DNA of 64,000 bases from Chitinophagales bacterium (GTDB lineage: Bacteria > Bacteroidota > Bacteroidia > Chitinophagales > Saprospiraceae): positions 1 through 64,000 of the forward strand of contig JAFLBP010000007.1 of assembly GCA_017303875.1 (NCBI GenBank). The letters run 5' to 3'. The notes beneath the pieces were generated by a model. That model was not told the origin of the DNA and made no database searches. It saw only the letters and a list, made by a program, of their open reading frames with translations. The stretch's first letter is position 1. Every line of letters begins with the position of its first letter. Positions 1 to 9,383 of the stretch are shown here, piece after piece. The position numbers and the translations under genes were made by a program.

Positions 1-1
1 A

Positions 2-112
2 AGAAATCATTTACAAGCAAGGCCCTACCATTACCTTTCAGACACTTCAAAATTTGACCGTATTTTCAAAGAACTTGACGACTTAATGTCGATTAGTGGA
101 TTGACAAGTTAA
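2..112 (+). CDS. C-terminal fragment of an unidentified protein (5' end outside window)
   Basis: An open frame enters from the left edge and ends at TAA (110-112). It gives 36 residues, including the stretch YLSDTSKFDRIFKELDDLM, which has the amphipathic, charged look of a real protein tail rather than a random frame. I do not recognise the family. It converges on radC, with only a heptamer repeat between the two stop codons. The coding call rests on composition and on the fit with the neighbouring gene layout, so it is tentative. Confidence 0.4.
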   Translation, partial: RNHLQARPYHYLSDTSKFDRIFKELDDLMSISGLTS

Positions 113-152
113 CGTCGTATATCACTGCTAACTGTTCACTGATAACTGTTCA
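106..152. repeat. F2 heptamer repeat at the radC stop codon
   Basis: Read on the minus strand from the radC stop TGA, the words CAGTTAT, CAGTGAA, CAGTTAG and CAGTGAT follow after a single A, with an exact 7-base period. The array fills most of the space between radC and the convergent gene tail that stops at 112. It is a short, one-armed member of the family seen at 40688-40817 and 42136-42413. Confidence 0.8.
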
Positions 153-845
153 AATCGCGCCTTCGTCGGCGAAGCTGTAATAGCCGCGTTCGGAAATGAT
201 GAGGTGATCGAGCAGGGCGACATCCAGTATCTCTCCGGCTTTGCGGAGTCGACGGGTAAGCTCGATGTCGGCCTGGCTTGGCTGCAAATTGCCGGAAGGG
301 TGGTTGTGAACGGCAATGATACCGCTGGCGCGAGCATCCAGCGCCAGTTTGAACACCATTTTTACATCCACCACGGTTCCGCTGATGCCGCCGCTGCTGA
401 GCTGCTCGCGGGCCATCACTTCATTGGCTTTGTTGAGCAACAAGAGCCAGAATTGTTCGTGTTGCAAATCGTACAGCAAGCCGGCAATGGCCTGGTGGGC
501 ATCCCGACTGCTGTTGATGCGCGGGCGTTGCTTCAGGTCGGAAAGCTGCCGGCGGCGCCCCAACTCCAACGCTGCGGCAATGGTAATGGCTTTGGCTTCG
601 CCGATGCCGCGAAAACGTTGAAGATCGGCTAAGCTGCGTTTGCCCAACTCGTGGAGATTGTGGTCAACGGAATGCAGGATGCGGCGCGCAAGGTCAACGG
701 CATTTTCGCCGACAGTGCCGGCGCCCAGTAAAATGGCTAGTAATTCTGCGTCACTGAGGGCTTGTTTGCCTTTGAGCAGCATTTTTTCGCGCGGGCGGTC
801 TTCTTCAGCCCAAGCATGGATAGCGGAATAGAGAGGATCAGACAT
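150..845 (-). CDS. radC: RadC family JAB/MPN domain protein
   Basis: 231 residues, the full length for the family. A helix-hairpin-helix segment lies at about residues 67-95 and a JAMM metalloprotease-like domain follows. The metal motif is intact: H180-x-H182, S190 and D193 in HNHPSGNLQPSQAD. RadC was once linked to DNA repair; its cellular role is unsettled, and the JAMM motif predicts a zinc-dependent hydrolase of isopeptidase type. The ATG at 845 is the only good start. An F1 repeat touches the start codon, and an F2 repeat begins one base after the TGA stop. A TAATTTTG box at 911-918 could be its -7 element. Confidence 0.93.
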   Translation of the reverse strand: MSDPLYSAIHAWAEEDRPREKMLLKGKQALSDAELLAILLGAGTVGENAVDLARRILHSVDHNLHELGKRSLADLQRFRGIGEAKAITIAAALELGRRRQLSDLKQRPRINSSRDAHQAIAGLLYDLQHEQFWLLLLNKANEVMAREQLSSGGISGTVVDVKMVFKLALDARASGIIAVHNHPSGNLQPSQADIELTRRLRKAGEILDVALLDHLIISERGYYSFADEGAI

Positions 846-880
846 GAACGATGAACGATAAATGATGAACGATGAATGCA
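844..880. repeat. F1 heptamer repeat, single arm, at the radC start codon
   Basis: ATGAACG units with a 7-base period (one degenerate unit, ATAAATG) start on the plus strand at the very bases that encode the radC ATG on the other strand. This is the only F1 copy in the window that sits at a gene start rather than a gene end. It lacks an opposing arm. Confidence 0.75.
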
Positions 881-910
881 GACGCCGGGGGCGTTGCGTG
901 GATAGCGCGA

Positions 911-918
911 CAAAATTA
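911..918 (-). promoter_or_regulatory. Possible -7 box for radC
   Basis: CAAAATTA on the plus strand reads TAATTTTG on the minus strand, a match to the Bacteroidota -7 consensus TAnnTTTG. It lies about 65 bases upstream of the radC start. I see no clear -33 TTG at the right spacing. Confidence 0.35.
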
Positions 919-1053
919 AAGGAAAATGAAATTTAAACAGCAGTTTTTAAAACAAAAATTAAATTGACATCCCAAACAGGGTGTTTTATTGCTAACAGAT
1001 ATTTCACAGTATTATGATTTTCAAATTAATACACATCAAATGTTTAAATTTTC

Positions 1054-1168
1054 TCTCAAACACTAAAATACCAAAACACAAAAACACCCAAACCCAAGCG
1101 CAGGTGCTACACATTCCGTATAACACCTGCGCTCCCAAAACACTTAAACTCCCAAACACCAAAAAAGC
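1054..1168. repeat. F3 (AAACACC-type) repeat cluster with hairpin downstream of glyA
   Basis: A-rich words such as AAACACTAAA, CCAAAACAC and CCCAAACACC surround a perfect 10-bp hairpin, AGCGCAGGTG (1097-1106) with CACCTGCGCT (1124-1133). The array ends directly at the glyA stop codon (1169-1171). It belongs to the same word family as 57785-57970 and 53807-53858. The 320 bases between radC and glyA hold nothing else that I can support. Confidence 0.65.
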
Positions 1169-2455
1169 TTACGCCGGAATCGGCGTAGTCACTTCAGCGT
1201 AGAGTGGGAAGTTTTTCATAAAATGATTCACTTCCTTGCGAACACGTTCCTGTACGGTGGCATCGCCTGGGTGGCTGATGACCTCATCCATCCAGGCAAC
1301 CACCTGCCGGCAATCGGCCTCGTTGAAACCGCGGGTCGTAATTGCCGCCGCGCCTACGCGAATGCCAGAGGCGGTCATCGGCGGTTGCGGGTCAAAAGGA
1401 ATCATATTTTTGTTCACCGTAATGTCAGCCAGGCCAAGGATCTGATCGGCTTGCTTTCCTGTTACGTTTTTATTGCGCAAGTCAATGAGCATCAGGTGAT
1501 TATCGGTGCCGCCGGAAATAATATCATAACCGCGCGACATAAACTCAGCCGCCATCGCCTGTGCATTTTTCACCACCTGCTCACCGTAGTGCCGGAACTC
1601 AGGCGTCAGTGCCTCTCCGAAAGCCACCGCTTTAGCCGCGATGACATGTTCCAGCGGCCCGCCCTGCATACCGGGGAATACCCCGCTGTCGAGCACTGCC
1701 GACATCCGAATTGCCGCGCCTTTTTTAGTGGTGCGCCCCCAGGGATTGTCGAAATCTTTGCCCATCATAATGATACCGCCACGCGGTCCGCGCAGGGTTT
1801 TGTGGGTAGTGGACGTCACGATATGGCAATGCGGCAAGGGGTCATTGAGTAATTTGGCAGCAATCAGACCGGCCGGGTGTGCAATATCAGCCAGGAGCAG
1901 CGCACCCACCTGATCGGCAATCTGACGGAAACGGGCATAATCCCAGTCGCGGGCATAAGCCGAAGCGCCACAAATAATAAGTTTTGGTTTTTCCGCCAGT
2001 GCAATGGCCTCCACTTTATCCATATCAATACGACCCGTATCCGGCTCCACGCCGTAGAATACCGGGTTGTATACTTTTCCGGAATAATTGACAGGCGAGC
2101 CGTGGGAGAGGTGCCCCCCGTGTGCGAGGTCGAATCCCAGGATTTTATCGCCGGGTTGCAGACAGGCCAAAAAAACTGCCGCATTGGCCTGTGCGCCGGA
2201 GTGCGGTTGCACATTGGCCCATTCTGCACCAAAAAGTGCTTTCAGGCGATCAATTGCCAACTGTTCAATTTCATCCACCACCTCGCAGCCACCGTAGTAG
2301 CGGCGTCCGGGATAACCCTCGGCGTATTTGTTGGTCAGGCAGGAACCCATAGCCGCAATAACGGCTTCCGACGTGAAATTCTCGGAGGCGATCAGCTCTA
2401 CTCCGTGGCGTTGGCGGTTCAGTTCTTTTTTAATGAGCGAAAAAACGGCGTCCAT
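1169..2455 (-). CDS. glyA: Serine hydroxymethyltransferase
   Basis: 428 residues from the ATG at 2455. A TTG three codons upstream is less likely. This PLP enzyme interconverts serine and glycine while loading one carbon on tetrahydrofolate. The N-terminal signature ELIASENF, the glycine-rich YPGRRYYGG region and the PLP-binding lysine (about K219 in [13 protein letters not shown]) are all present. It is cytosolic and single-copy in most bacteria. It is divergent from the GT2 gene. An F3 repeat begins right after the stop. A TAATTTTG box at 2478-2485 (minus strand) is a plausible -7 element. Confidence 0.97.
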   Translation of the reverse strand: MDAVFSLIKKELNRQRHGVELIASENFTSEAVIAAMGSCLTNKYAEGYPGRRYYGGCEVVDEIEQLAIDRLKALFGAEWANVQPHSGAQANAAVFLACLQPGDKILGFDLAHGGHLSHGSPVNYSGKVYNPVFYGVEPDTGRIDMDKVEAIALAEKPKLIICGASAYARDWDYARFRQIADQVGALLLADIAHPAGLIAAKLLNDPLPHCHIVTSTTHKTLRGPRGGIIMMGKDFDNPWGRTTKKGAAIRMSAVLDSGVFPGMQGGPLEHVIAAKAVAFGEALTPEFRHYGEQVVKNAQAMAAEFMSRGYDIISGGTDNHLMLIDLRNKNVTGKQADQILGLADITVNKNMIPFDPQPPMTASGIRVGAAAITTRGFNEADCRQVVAWMDEVISHPGDATVQERVRKEVNHFMKNFPLYAEVTTPIPA

Positions 2456-2477
2456 AAATGTCAATTTGAATAAGCTG

Positions 2478-2485
2478 CAAAATTA
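2478..2485 (-). promoter_or_regulatory. Possible -7 box for glyA
   Basis: TAATTTTG on the minus strand, 22 bases before the glyA ATG, matches TAnnTTTG. No convincing -33 element is visible. Confidence 0.4.
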
Positions 2486-2525
2486 CGTGAAAACTTTTGA
2501 CTGGCACGGGTTTGCCCGACTTTCT

Positions 2526-2533
2526 TATTTTTG
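2526..2533 (+). promoter_or_regulatory. Possible -7 box for the GT2 gene cluster
   Basis: TATTTTTG matches TAnnTTTG and lies 13 bases before the ATG at 2547. It is oriented away from the glyA box at 2478-2485, so the 91-base gap would hold two divergent promoters. The -33 part is not clear. Confidence 0.4.
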
Positions 2534-2546
2534 CCGCACAATTATC

Positions 2547-3263
2547 ATGACCAACACACTCAACGTCATTGTTCCCTGCTACAACCCACCCGAAGGATGG
2601 GAGGCTGCGCTTGTGGAACGCTTCGAAAATTTTCGCCGGGAAGTGGCGGACCTCAGCCCGGCAGTTGGCCTGGTGGTGGTCAATGACGGCTCGGCGCGCA
2701 ATGCCGGCCCCGACAACTTTGCCCGTCTCGAAAGCCTGCTGCCCGGTGTCCGGGTGGTCTCTTACGCGCAAAACCGCGGCAAAGGTTATGCGCTTCGGCA
2801 AGGGGTAAAAGCCTCCGAAAGTGCCCTGCATTTGGTCACCGACACCGATTTTCCCTATACCATCGGGAGTATGCGCCGTATTGTAGAGCATTTGCTGATA
2901 CAGGGCGGTATCGCTGCAGGCAACCGCGATGCTGCGTATTACGACAGTGTTCCGGGCTTCCGGCGCCTGCTCTCCAAAACCCTGCGCTGGGTGCTGCGCA
3001 ATGTTTTGCGGCAGCCTATTTCCGATTCACAATGTGGACTGAAAGGCTTCGACAATGCCGGCCGTGCCGTATTTTTAGAAACGGAAATCGACCGTTTTCT
3101 CTTCGACCTCGAATTCTTGATGCTGGCCAACGGACGCGTTGCCGTTCATCCCGTTCCTGTAGAATTGCGCTCCGGCGTCGTTTTCAGCAAGGTCGGCTGG
3201 AAAATTCTGGCAACCGAAGGGCTGAATTTTTTAAAACTTTTAACCCGTCGGAAACCGCGTTGA
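2547..3263 (+). CDS. Family 2 glycosyltransferase (polyprenyl-phosphate glycosyltransferase type)
   Basis: 238 residues from the ATG at 2547, directly after a -7 box. The N-terminus IVPCYNPPEGWE, the VVNDGS loop (about residues 45-50), the DTDFPY motif near residue 100 in the DxD position, and SDSQCGLKGF near 160 fit the GT2 group that includes dolichyl/undecaprenyl-phosphate glucose and mannose synthases. No C-terminal membrane helices are present, so it is likely a peripheral enzyme facing the cytoplasm. The following GT-C-like gene starts 7 bases later. Inference: this enzyme makes a lipid-linked sugar that the GT-C-like protein uses. Confidence 0.88.
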   Translation: MTNTLNVIVPCYNPPEGWEAALVERFENFRREVADLSPAVGLVVVNDGSARNAGPDNFARLESLLPGVRVVSYAQNRGKGYALRQGVKASESALHLVTDTDFPYTIGSMRRIVEHLLIQGGIAAGNRDAAYYDSVPGFRRLLSKTLRWVLRNVLRQPISDSQCGLKGFDNAGRAVFLETEIDRFLFDLEFLMLANGRVAVHPVPVELRSGVVFSKVGWKILATEGLNFLKLLTRRKPR

Positions 3264-3270
3264 ACTATAT

Positions 3271-5661
3271 ATGAAACCAAGCGTCGAACAACAAATCGAA
3301 CATACCCTTCACCACCTCGTCACGCCCCGCCGCAGCCACAGCTTCTGGGGCTTTGTGGCCGCAGCGCTGCTCGCGACGTTTTTTCTTTGGCTCAAACACG
3401 ACGACTGGATGGGCAAGCCCAACAGCATCATGCTGGGCAACTCACCCGATGGCTTTAAAAACTACATGACCGCCGCCTGGCACGTGGAACGCGATGAAAC
3501 GCTCACGCATTACGGCGGCATGAACTATCCCTACGGGGAGCATACCCTGTTTACCGATAACCAGCCCATCCTGAGCAGCGCCATGCAGTGGTGGCACCGG
3601 AATGTGTCCAGTCTGACGGGAGAAACGGTCGGCGTGATGAACACCTTTCAGTGGCTTTCGGTCGTTTTCGGCATCGGTATTTTGTTCATTTTACTGCATA
3701 AACTGCACCTTCCCTGGTGGTATAGCGTGCTGGTGGCCCTGGGTATGGGCTTTCTCTCGCCGCAACAAAATCGCTTCGACGGGCACTTCGGGCTGTCACA
3801 TATCTGGATCTTCCCGATGCTGTTGCTGCTGCTTTGCCGTTATGAAGAACGCTTCAGTCGGCGATACCAAAGTTTGCTAATCGGTATATTGGTTTTTGTG
3901 GCTGCGCAGTTCCATTTCTACTATTTTGGCCTCGCCGCGTTGTTTCTGACACTTTATACGGCCTATATGAGTCTGACCGACTTTAAATGGTCGAACATTC
4001 GTGCGCGTTTCAGCCATTGGTTGGTGATGGTCATTTTGCCGTTTGCTGCCCTGAATATCTGGATTCGCTGGAGCGACTATGCCGTTGATCGCCCCGCTTC
4101 GCCCTACGGATTTACCCGTTATATTGGTTACTGGGAAGGCGTTTTGCTGCCTTATGAGTATTTTCCGATTTACAAATGGATTGATCAAAATATCGTACAC
4201 ATCCGCCGGGTAGACGGCGAAACGCAGGCATTTGCCGGCCTGGTGGTGCTTGGTTTTACCATTTGGGCGATTCGGCGCGGGTTTAAATTTTTCCCCAAAA
4301 CATGGGACACTGCCGCCTACCACCGCGTACACAAACGCTATCTGGCAGGCATCTTTACTGCCGCAATGGTGCTGCTGGTTTTCTCTTGTGGTTTTCCTTA
4401 TGCCATCAAAGGATTGGGCTGGATGGTAGATTATTTCGGCCCGCTGCGACAGTTCCGTGGACTGGGGCGTTTCACCTGGGCCTATTTTTATGTCGCCAAT
4501 ATTGTAGCCTTTTACATCATCTGGAATTACAGTAAAAATTTCACGGGTCTGAAAGACGGTCGTTATCCCTGGCTTCGGCAGGTGATCCGCTATGCGCCAC
4601 TGCTGGTTTTACTGTTCGACGCCTGGACCTATCAGCGCCTGCGGCCCATGCAAACCGAACCGAATATTGCCAATAAAGCCATCGCCACTGCTGCGCCGGA
4701 ACATTGGCTCAACAAGGTTGACTTCAAGCCCTATCAGGCACTTTTACCGTTACCTTATTATAATGTAGGTTCGGAAAATATCTGGTTAGATTTTAACCCC
4801 TACGAAATTTTCAAAAAAACACAGCTGACTGCCCTGCATACCGGCCTGCCAGATATGGGCGTCAATATGAGCCGAACCGCTCGCGGGGAAATGTTAAAGT
4901 CGGTGCAGATGATGTTTCACCCCTGTCAGCCGCCTGTGCTGGTACAAGACCTGCCCAACAATAAACCCATCGCGTTGCTGATAGAACCCGGCCGCTTCGA
5001 CGATGTAAAAAACCGGTACCGCCACCTGCTGCTTAAAGCAACGGAAGTGTACAACGGCCCGGAACTTCGCATCTGGTCGCTGTTCCCCGACAGCCTGCGC
5101 GCAGCCCAGCGCGAAATTGCCGCTGAAGTATTGCGGGAGAGCCAAAATGACAAACTGGTACCAATTAAAGACGGCTGGAAAGGCAGCATTGCCGACCCGA
5201 ATTTGCGGGTACTGAGTTTTGATGATAAAAAAGCGGCAAAAACCTTTCAAGGGGCTGGCGCGCTGGAGGGTGTTATGAGTGATACCGCCTGGATCTGGAA
5301 AGCCCCCCTGCCAAAGGGTCGGTACAAAATTAGTCTGTGGGTGTATGCCGACAGCGATATGGGTATGACCCACGAGATTAAAATGGTGGAAAATCGTATT
5401 GCCGACGGACAGGAAATTCATTTCCAGCACGAAGGCATGCGCTTTTACCTGCAAGGCATTATGGATAAATGGGCCTTGTTTGAAATGCCCTTTGAAGTGT
5501 ATGGCAATGGCGAGACCATCATGAATATTTTTACCCACAAAAAAGACGTCCATGTGCCATTTACACTGGATGAAGTACTCATCAAATCCTACGATGGCGA
5601 CGTATACAAGCAAAGTGGACGCAAGGTGGCGCGAAATAATCTTTGGTACGAGCTGGAATAA
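3271..5661 (+). CDS. Large GT-C-like polytopic membrane protein (YfhO/DUF6311-like)
   Basis: 796 residues. A first membrane helix lies at about residues 26-41. A long periplasmic loop with SPDGFKNYM and NYPYGEHTLFTDNQP follows, then about ten more hydrophobic segments up to residue 460. The last 320 residues are soluble and end in a beta-rich domain (about 645-780) that resembles a carbohydrate-binding sandwich. This layout is that of GT-C-fold lipid-sugar-dependent glycosyltransferases, but I see no decisive catalytic motif, so the family call is by architecture. It starts 7 bases after the GT2 gene and is surely co-transcribed with it. Confidence 0.72.
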   Translation: MKPSVEQQIEHTLHHLVTPRRSHSFWGFVAAALLATFFLWLKHDDWMGKPNSIMLGNSPDGFKNYMTAAWHVERDETLTHYGGMNYPYGEHTLFTDNQPILSSAMQWWHRNVSSLTGETVGVMNTFQWLSVVFGIGILFILLHKLHLPWWYSVLVALGMGFLSPQQNRFDGHFGLSHIWIFPMLLLLLCRYEERFSRRYQSLLIGILVFVAAQFHFYYFGLAALFLTLYTAYMSLTDFKWSNIRARFSHWLVMVILPFAALNIWIRWSDYAVDRPASPYGFTRYIGYWEGVLLPYEYFPIYKWIDQNIVHIRRVDGETQAFAGLVVLGFTIWAIRRGFKFFPKTWDTAAYHRVHKRYLAGIFTAAMVLLVFSCGFPYAIKGLGWMVDYFGPLRQFRGLGRFTWAYFYVANIVAFYIIWNYSKNFTGLKDGRYPWLRQVIRYAPLLVLLFDAWTYQRLRPMQTEPNIANKAIATAAPEHWLNKVDFKPYQALLPLPYYNVGSENIWLDFNPYEIFKKTQLTALHTGLPDMGVNMSRTARGEMLKSVQMMFHPCQPPVLVQDLPNNKPIALLIEPGRFDDVKNRYRHLLLKATEVYNGPELRIWSLFPDSLRAAQREIAAEVLRESQNDKLVPIKDGWKGSIADPNLRVLSFDDKKAAKTFQGAGALEGVMSDTAWIWKAPLPKGRYKISLWVYADSDMGMTHEIKMVENRIADGQEIHFQHEGMRFYLQGIMDKWALFEMPFEVYGNGETIMNIFTHKKDVHVPFTLDEVLIKSYDGDVYKQSGRKVARNNLWYELE

Positions 5662-5701
5662 AAGCCGCCACAAAGGATATTCTATTTTTTTCGCGAATAA
5701 T

Positions 5702-5747
5702 AGGCCAAAGCGCTTGCCGAACGGAGTTTTTTCCCGTTTTTTGGCCT
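5702..5747. other. Inverted repeat between the GT-C-like gene and the ATP-grasp gene
   Basis: AGGCCAAA (5702-5709) pairs with TTTGGCCT (5740-5747), with an inner ACGG/CCGT pairing and a T-rich loop. It could end transcription of the GT pair or lie in the leader of the next gene. There is no T-run after the right arm. Confidence 0.35.
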
Positions 5748-5781
5748 TAGAAATCTTTCAAAGCGAAATAAATACAATTGC

Positions 5782-7002
5782 ATGAGCCGACCAGTAGCCT
5801 TTCTCTGTATTGCCAGTTATTTTAAAGGCAACGATTTTCTGCGCGGGATGAAATCCACAGGCGCAACCGTTTATCTGATTACGTCCAAAAAACTCGAACA
5901 TGAAGCCTGGGCCCGCGAAGCCCTTGACGACATCTTTTTTGTCCAGGAAAAAGAAGACGAATCCTGGAATATGGAAGATGTGGTGGAAGGGGTTTCCTGG
6001 TTGATGCGTACCCATAAAATTGACCGCATCGTATCGCTCGACGACTTCGACGTGGAAAAAGGCGCTTACCTGCGCGAACATTTCCGTATCCCCGGCATGG
6101 GCCAAACAACCGCCCGTTATTTCCGCGATAAACTCGCCATGCGCTTTCAGGCCCAGGATCAGGGGGTGCCCGTGCCTGCGTTCAGCCCGCTGTTTAACGA
6201 CGATCAGATCAATGAGTTCGTTGCCAAAGTACCTGCTCCCTGGATCGTCAAGCCCCGCGGTCAGGCCTCCGCAACCGGCATGAAAAAAGTGCATTCTGCC
6301 CAGGAACTTTGGGATCACCTGAACCACAAACTCGGCAGCAGTCGCCACCATTACCTCGTTGAGCAGTTTAAACCCGGCGATGTTTACCACGTAGATGCCC
6401 TTTCCGAAGGCGGGAAAATCATTTTCGCCAGGGTATCCAAGTACCTCGCCACGCCTTTCGATGTAGCCCACGGCGGCGGCATCTTCCGCAGCGCCACCGT
6501 CGAGTACGGTTCCGCAGAAGAAAAAGCACTGCTTGATCTGAATGAAAAAGTGATGAAAGCCTTCGGCATGCAGTACAGCGCAAGCCATACCGAGTTCATC
6601 CGCAACCACGAAACCGGCGAATACTATTTCCTCGAAACCGCCTCCCGTGTGGGCGGCGCGCACCTCGCCGAAATGGTGGAATACGCCTCCGGTATCAACC
6701 TCTGGTACGAATGGGCACGCCTCGAAGCCGCTGTAGCCGCCGGAGAAAAATACAAACTCCCCAAAACCCGCAAAGACCACGCCGGTATCGTCGTCTCCCT
6801 GGCCCGCCAGGAGTGGCCCGATACCAATCAGTTCAACGACCCGGAATTGGTGTGGCGTATGAGTGGCAAATCTCACCACGTCGGCCTTATCGTGCAGGCC
6901 GCCAAACGCCAACGCGTTCTGGACCTGCTCGACAACTACGCCGAACGGATTCGCCACGACTACCACGCCTCCGCACCCCCGAAAGACAGACCAACGTCTT
7001 AA
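5782..7002 (+). CDS. ATP-grasp domain protein
   Basis: 406 residues with an ATP-grasp fold in the order expected for carbamoyl-phosphate-synthase-like ligases. A pre-ATP-grasp domain occupies about residues 1-110. The nucleotide-binding strand WIVKPRGQASATGM follows near 155, then HYLVEQFKPGDVYHVDAL near 195, and the Mg-binding end motif EYYFLETASRVGG near 280. Such enzymes join a carboxylate to an amine or thiol using ATP; the substrate cannot be read from the sequence. It lies 120 bases after the GT pair on the same strand. An F1 palindrome follows two bases after its stop codon. Confidence 0.85.
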   Translation: MSRPVAFLCIASYFKGNDFLRGMKSTGATVYLITSKKLEHEAWAREALDDIFFVQEKEDESWNMEDVVEGVSWLMRTHKIDRIVSLDDFDVEKGAYLREHFRIPGMGQTTARYFRDKLAMRFQAQDQGVPVPAFSPLFNDDQINEFVAKVPAPWIVKPRGQASATGMKKVHSAQELWDHLNHKLGSSRHHYLVEQFKPGDVYHVDALSEGGKIIFARVSKYLATPFDVAHGGGIFRSATVEYGSAEEKALLDLNEKVMKAFGMQYSASHTEFIRNHETGEYYFLETASRVGGAHLAEMVEYASGINLWYEWARLEAAVAAGEKYKLPKTRKDHAGIVVSLARQEWPDTNQFNDPELVWRMSGKSHHVGLIVQAAKRQRVLDLLDNYAERIRHDYHASAPPKDRPTS

Positions 7003-7004
7003 AC

Positions 7005-7145
7005 TAACGATGAACGATGAGCGATGAACGATGAATTGATTTTTGATGTTGAATTTTTGATGTTGGATTGCTTGCTAAGCATTTAAAAATCAAGCATTAA
7101 AAATCAAAAATCAATTCATCGTTCATCATTCATAGTTCATCGTTA
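7005..7145. repeat. F1 + F9 palindromic element between the ATP-grasp gene and sdaA
   Basis: The left arm begins with TAACGATGAACGATGAG two bases after the ATP-grasp stop and runs into TTGATTTTTGAT. The right arm, from about 7103, mirrors it and ends TTCATCGTTA at 7145. The 7-base F1 words form the outer stem. The inner part consists of the words TTTTTGAT and AATGCTTGA (family F9), also seen at 9384-9470. The element fills nearly the whole 171-base gap before sdaA. Confidence 0.85.
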
Positions 7146-7173
7146 AATCTCATTTGTTCCTAACCAAATTTCT

Positions 7174-8589
7174 ATGGAGCGCATCAGCGTTTTTGACATT
7201 TTTAAAATCGGCATCGGCCCGTCCAGCTCGCACACCATGGGCCCCTGGCGCGCCGCCCAACGTTTCCTGCGCGAACTGTCGCGCCCTCTTGATGACATCG
7301 CCGCCGTACAGGTTGACCTCTACGGCTCACTCGCCAAAACCGGTAAAGGACACGGCACCGACCTGGCCGTCATGCTCGGACTTAATGGAGACGACCCCGT
7401 TACCATTCCCGTACCGGACGTGCAATCGAATATTGAACGTATAAACCAACTTAAAAAAATTCAGCTCGGCGGAGCAGCACCCTTGCCCTTCAACCCCGAA
7501 CAGGACATCCTGTTTCACTTCGATCAATCTTTACCTTACCATGCTAATGGCCTGACATTCAGGGCTTTTTACAAAGACGGCCACGGCGAAAGCCATACCT
7601 ATTATTCCGTCGGTGGCGGTTTTGTAGTGAAAGAAGGGGAAGAAAATGAAACCTCGCCGGTTGTACTTCCCTTCCCCATCGATGAAGCTGAAGACCTGCG
7701 CCGCTGGTGCCGTCAGGAAAACCAGTCGATTGCAGAAATTGTCCTGCGCAATGAATTGGTCTGGCGATCGGCTGAAAAGGTCAAAAGTGACCTTATGGGC
7801 ATTTGGAACTGCATGAAAGCATGTGCCTACATTGGTGCGCATACCGACGGCGTATTACCCGGCGGCCTTGAAGTGGCGCGTCGCGCAGCAGCCATCAGCC
7901 GCCGACTACTGGGCGAAAAAGTACAGGTAAATAACCCGGAAGAATGGATTGCAGAAATCCGTGCCTGCCGCTGGGATTTTCAGGAAACCCTCAAGTGGGT
8001 AAGCTGTTTTGCGCTGGCGGTTAATGAAGAAAATGCGGCATTCAGCCGTGTCGTGACGGCCCCGACCAATGGCGCAGCGGGGGTTATTCCGGCCGTGTTG
8101 CTCTACCATGTCTGCTTTGCACCCCGTTTCCGCGAAGAAGACCTGATGACCTTTATGCTCACCGCCGGCGAATTGGGCAGCCTCTTTAAAAAAGGCGCTA
8201 CCATCTCCGCTGCAATGGGCGGTTGTCAGGCTGAAATCGGTGTGTCGTCTGCGATGGCGGCTGGCGGACTCACCGCCTGCCTCGGCGGCAACTATGAACA
8301 AGTGATGATGGCCGCAGAAATTGCCATGGAACACCACCTCGGCATGACCTGCGATCCTATCGGCGGCCTGGTACAAATTCCCTGTATTGAGCGCAATACC
8401 ATGGGCGCCATCAAGGCCATTACCGCCGCGCAAATTGCCCTGGAAAGCGACCCGACAAAGGCGAAAGTCAGCCTCGACACGGTTATCCGCACCATGCGCG
8501 ACACCGCGGCTGATATGAATCATAAATACAAAGAAACCTCCGACGGCGGCTTAGCCACCTACATTTCCGTGAATGTCGTAGAATGCTAA
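7174..8589 (+). CDS. sdaA: L-serine ammonia-lyase (L-serine dehydratase), single chain
   Basis: 471 residues. It deaminates L-serine to pyruvate with an oxygen-sensitive 4Fe-4S cluster. The N-terminal beta domain opens with the signature [20 protein letters not shown]. The catalytic alpha domain carries the conserved cysteines in [17 protein letters not shown] and [18 protein letters not shown]. Length matches single-chain enzymes such as E. coli SdaA. The last four bases overlap the convergent phosphatase gene, so no terminator fits between them. With glyA nearby, the window holds two serine-consuming enzymes, though not in one operon. Confidence 0.96.
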   Translation: MERISVFDIFKIGIGPSSSHTMGPWRAAQRFLRELSRPLDDIAAVQVDLYGSLAKTGKGHGTDLAVMLGLNGDDPVTIPVPDVQSNIERINQLKKIQLGGAAPLPFNPEQDILFHFDQSLPYHANGLTFRAFYKDGHGESHTYYSVGGGFVVKEGEENETSPVVLPFPIDEAEDLRRWCRQENQSIAEIVLRNELVWRSAEKVKSDLMGIWNCMKACAYIGAHTDGVLPGGLEVARRAAAISRRLLGEKVQVNNPEEWIAEIRACRWDFQETLKWVSCFALAVNEENAAFSRVVTAPTNGAAGVIPAVLLYHVCFAPRFREEDLMTFMLTAGELGSLFKKGATISAAMGGCQAEIGVSSAMAAGGLTACLGGNYEQVMMAAEIAMEHHLGMTCDPIGGLVQIPCIERNTMGAIKAITAAQIALESDPTKAKVSLDTVIRTMRDTAADMNHKYKETSDGGLATYISVNVVEC

Positions 8590-9266
8590 AGATAGTCAAT
8601 ACATTGCTCGAAATGTAGCTGTCTGTTGGTCATGTCAAAAGCGCAAAGCTCCTGATACATCGGGTGCCGGAGCGCACAGCCGGCATCAATATCCAACCAG
8701 CGGCGGGTATCCATCAGCATAAATTGCGTGCGGATAGCCGCCGGCGGTTGCGGCGTATGGCCGTGTACAATAATGCGATCGCCTAACCATTCGTGCTGTA
8801 TGGTCTGGTGCCAGTCGCGTATCCACATCAGGGCTTCCTGATTGGCAAATTTGTCTTCGCGGGTAAAATCCAGTCCGGCGTGAACCAGAATAAAGCCCGG
8901 CACTTCGTGATAAAGGGGCAATTTATCCATCCACTGGATATACGCCTCCGGAACATCAACGATGCGCGATACCTTAAAACTCGCCAGCAGGTTTGCATCG
9001 CCCGTATTATGCCGGCCCTTGTATTTTTCCGAAATGTAGTCGTCTACCGTCATCGCCTCGTGGTTGCCTTTGAGGCAATGTACCTGATACCCTTCTGCCT
9101 GCAATTGCCAGATCAGGTCAATCACACTTTTGGAGCGTGGTCCGCGGTCAACGTAATCGCCGAGCAGGTAGAGTTCATCCGCCTTGGTATAGGCCAATCG
9201 ATCCAGCATGTGCAGGAATGTATCGGCACAGCCGTGCAGATCAGATATGGAAATTTGGCGAGGCAT
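8586..9266 (-). CDS. PPP-family metallophosphoesterase (serine/threonine phosphatase type)
   Basis: 226 residues with all PPP metal motifs: SDLHGC at the N-terminus, [10 protein letters not shown] near residue 37, GNHEAM near 66, a histidine in VHAGLDF and VHGHTP near 170. The family includes bacterial PrpA/PrpB phosphatases and ApaH; the substrate is not clear from sequence. It is cytosolic with two catalytic metal ions expected. Its stop overlaps the end of sdaA by four bases on the opposite strand. A minus-strand TACCTTCG near 9315 is a one-mismatch -7 box. Confidence 0.9.
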   Translation of the reverse strand: MPRQISISDLHGCADTFLHMLDRLAYTKADELYLLGDYVDRGPRSKSVIDLIWQLQAEGYQVHCLKGNHEAMTVDDYISEKYKGRHNTGDANLLASFKVSRIVDVPEAYIQWMDKLPLYHEVPGFILVHAGLDFTREDKFANQEALMWIRDWHQTIQHEWLGDRIIVHGHTPQPPAAIRTQFMLMDTRRWLDIDAGCALRHPMYQELCAFDMTNRQLHFEQCIDYL

Positions 9267-9383
9267 TTTTTTAATGTTAGGGTGGAGACACTACAGACAG
9301 GATTTTGCGGCAGCGAAGGTAGACAAGGTTCAGCAATCCAAACGGGTAATCCGATAATTTGCAAAAATATTTGTAAAGAACTG

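Noticed and set aside
150..845. radC as a sign of a plasmid or prophage
   Set aside because: radC-like genes do occur on mobile elements, but the neighbours here are ordinary chromosomal genes and no integrase, phage or plasmid gene is in the window.
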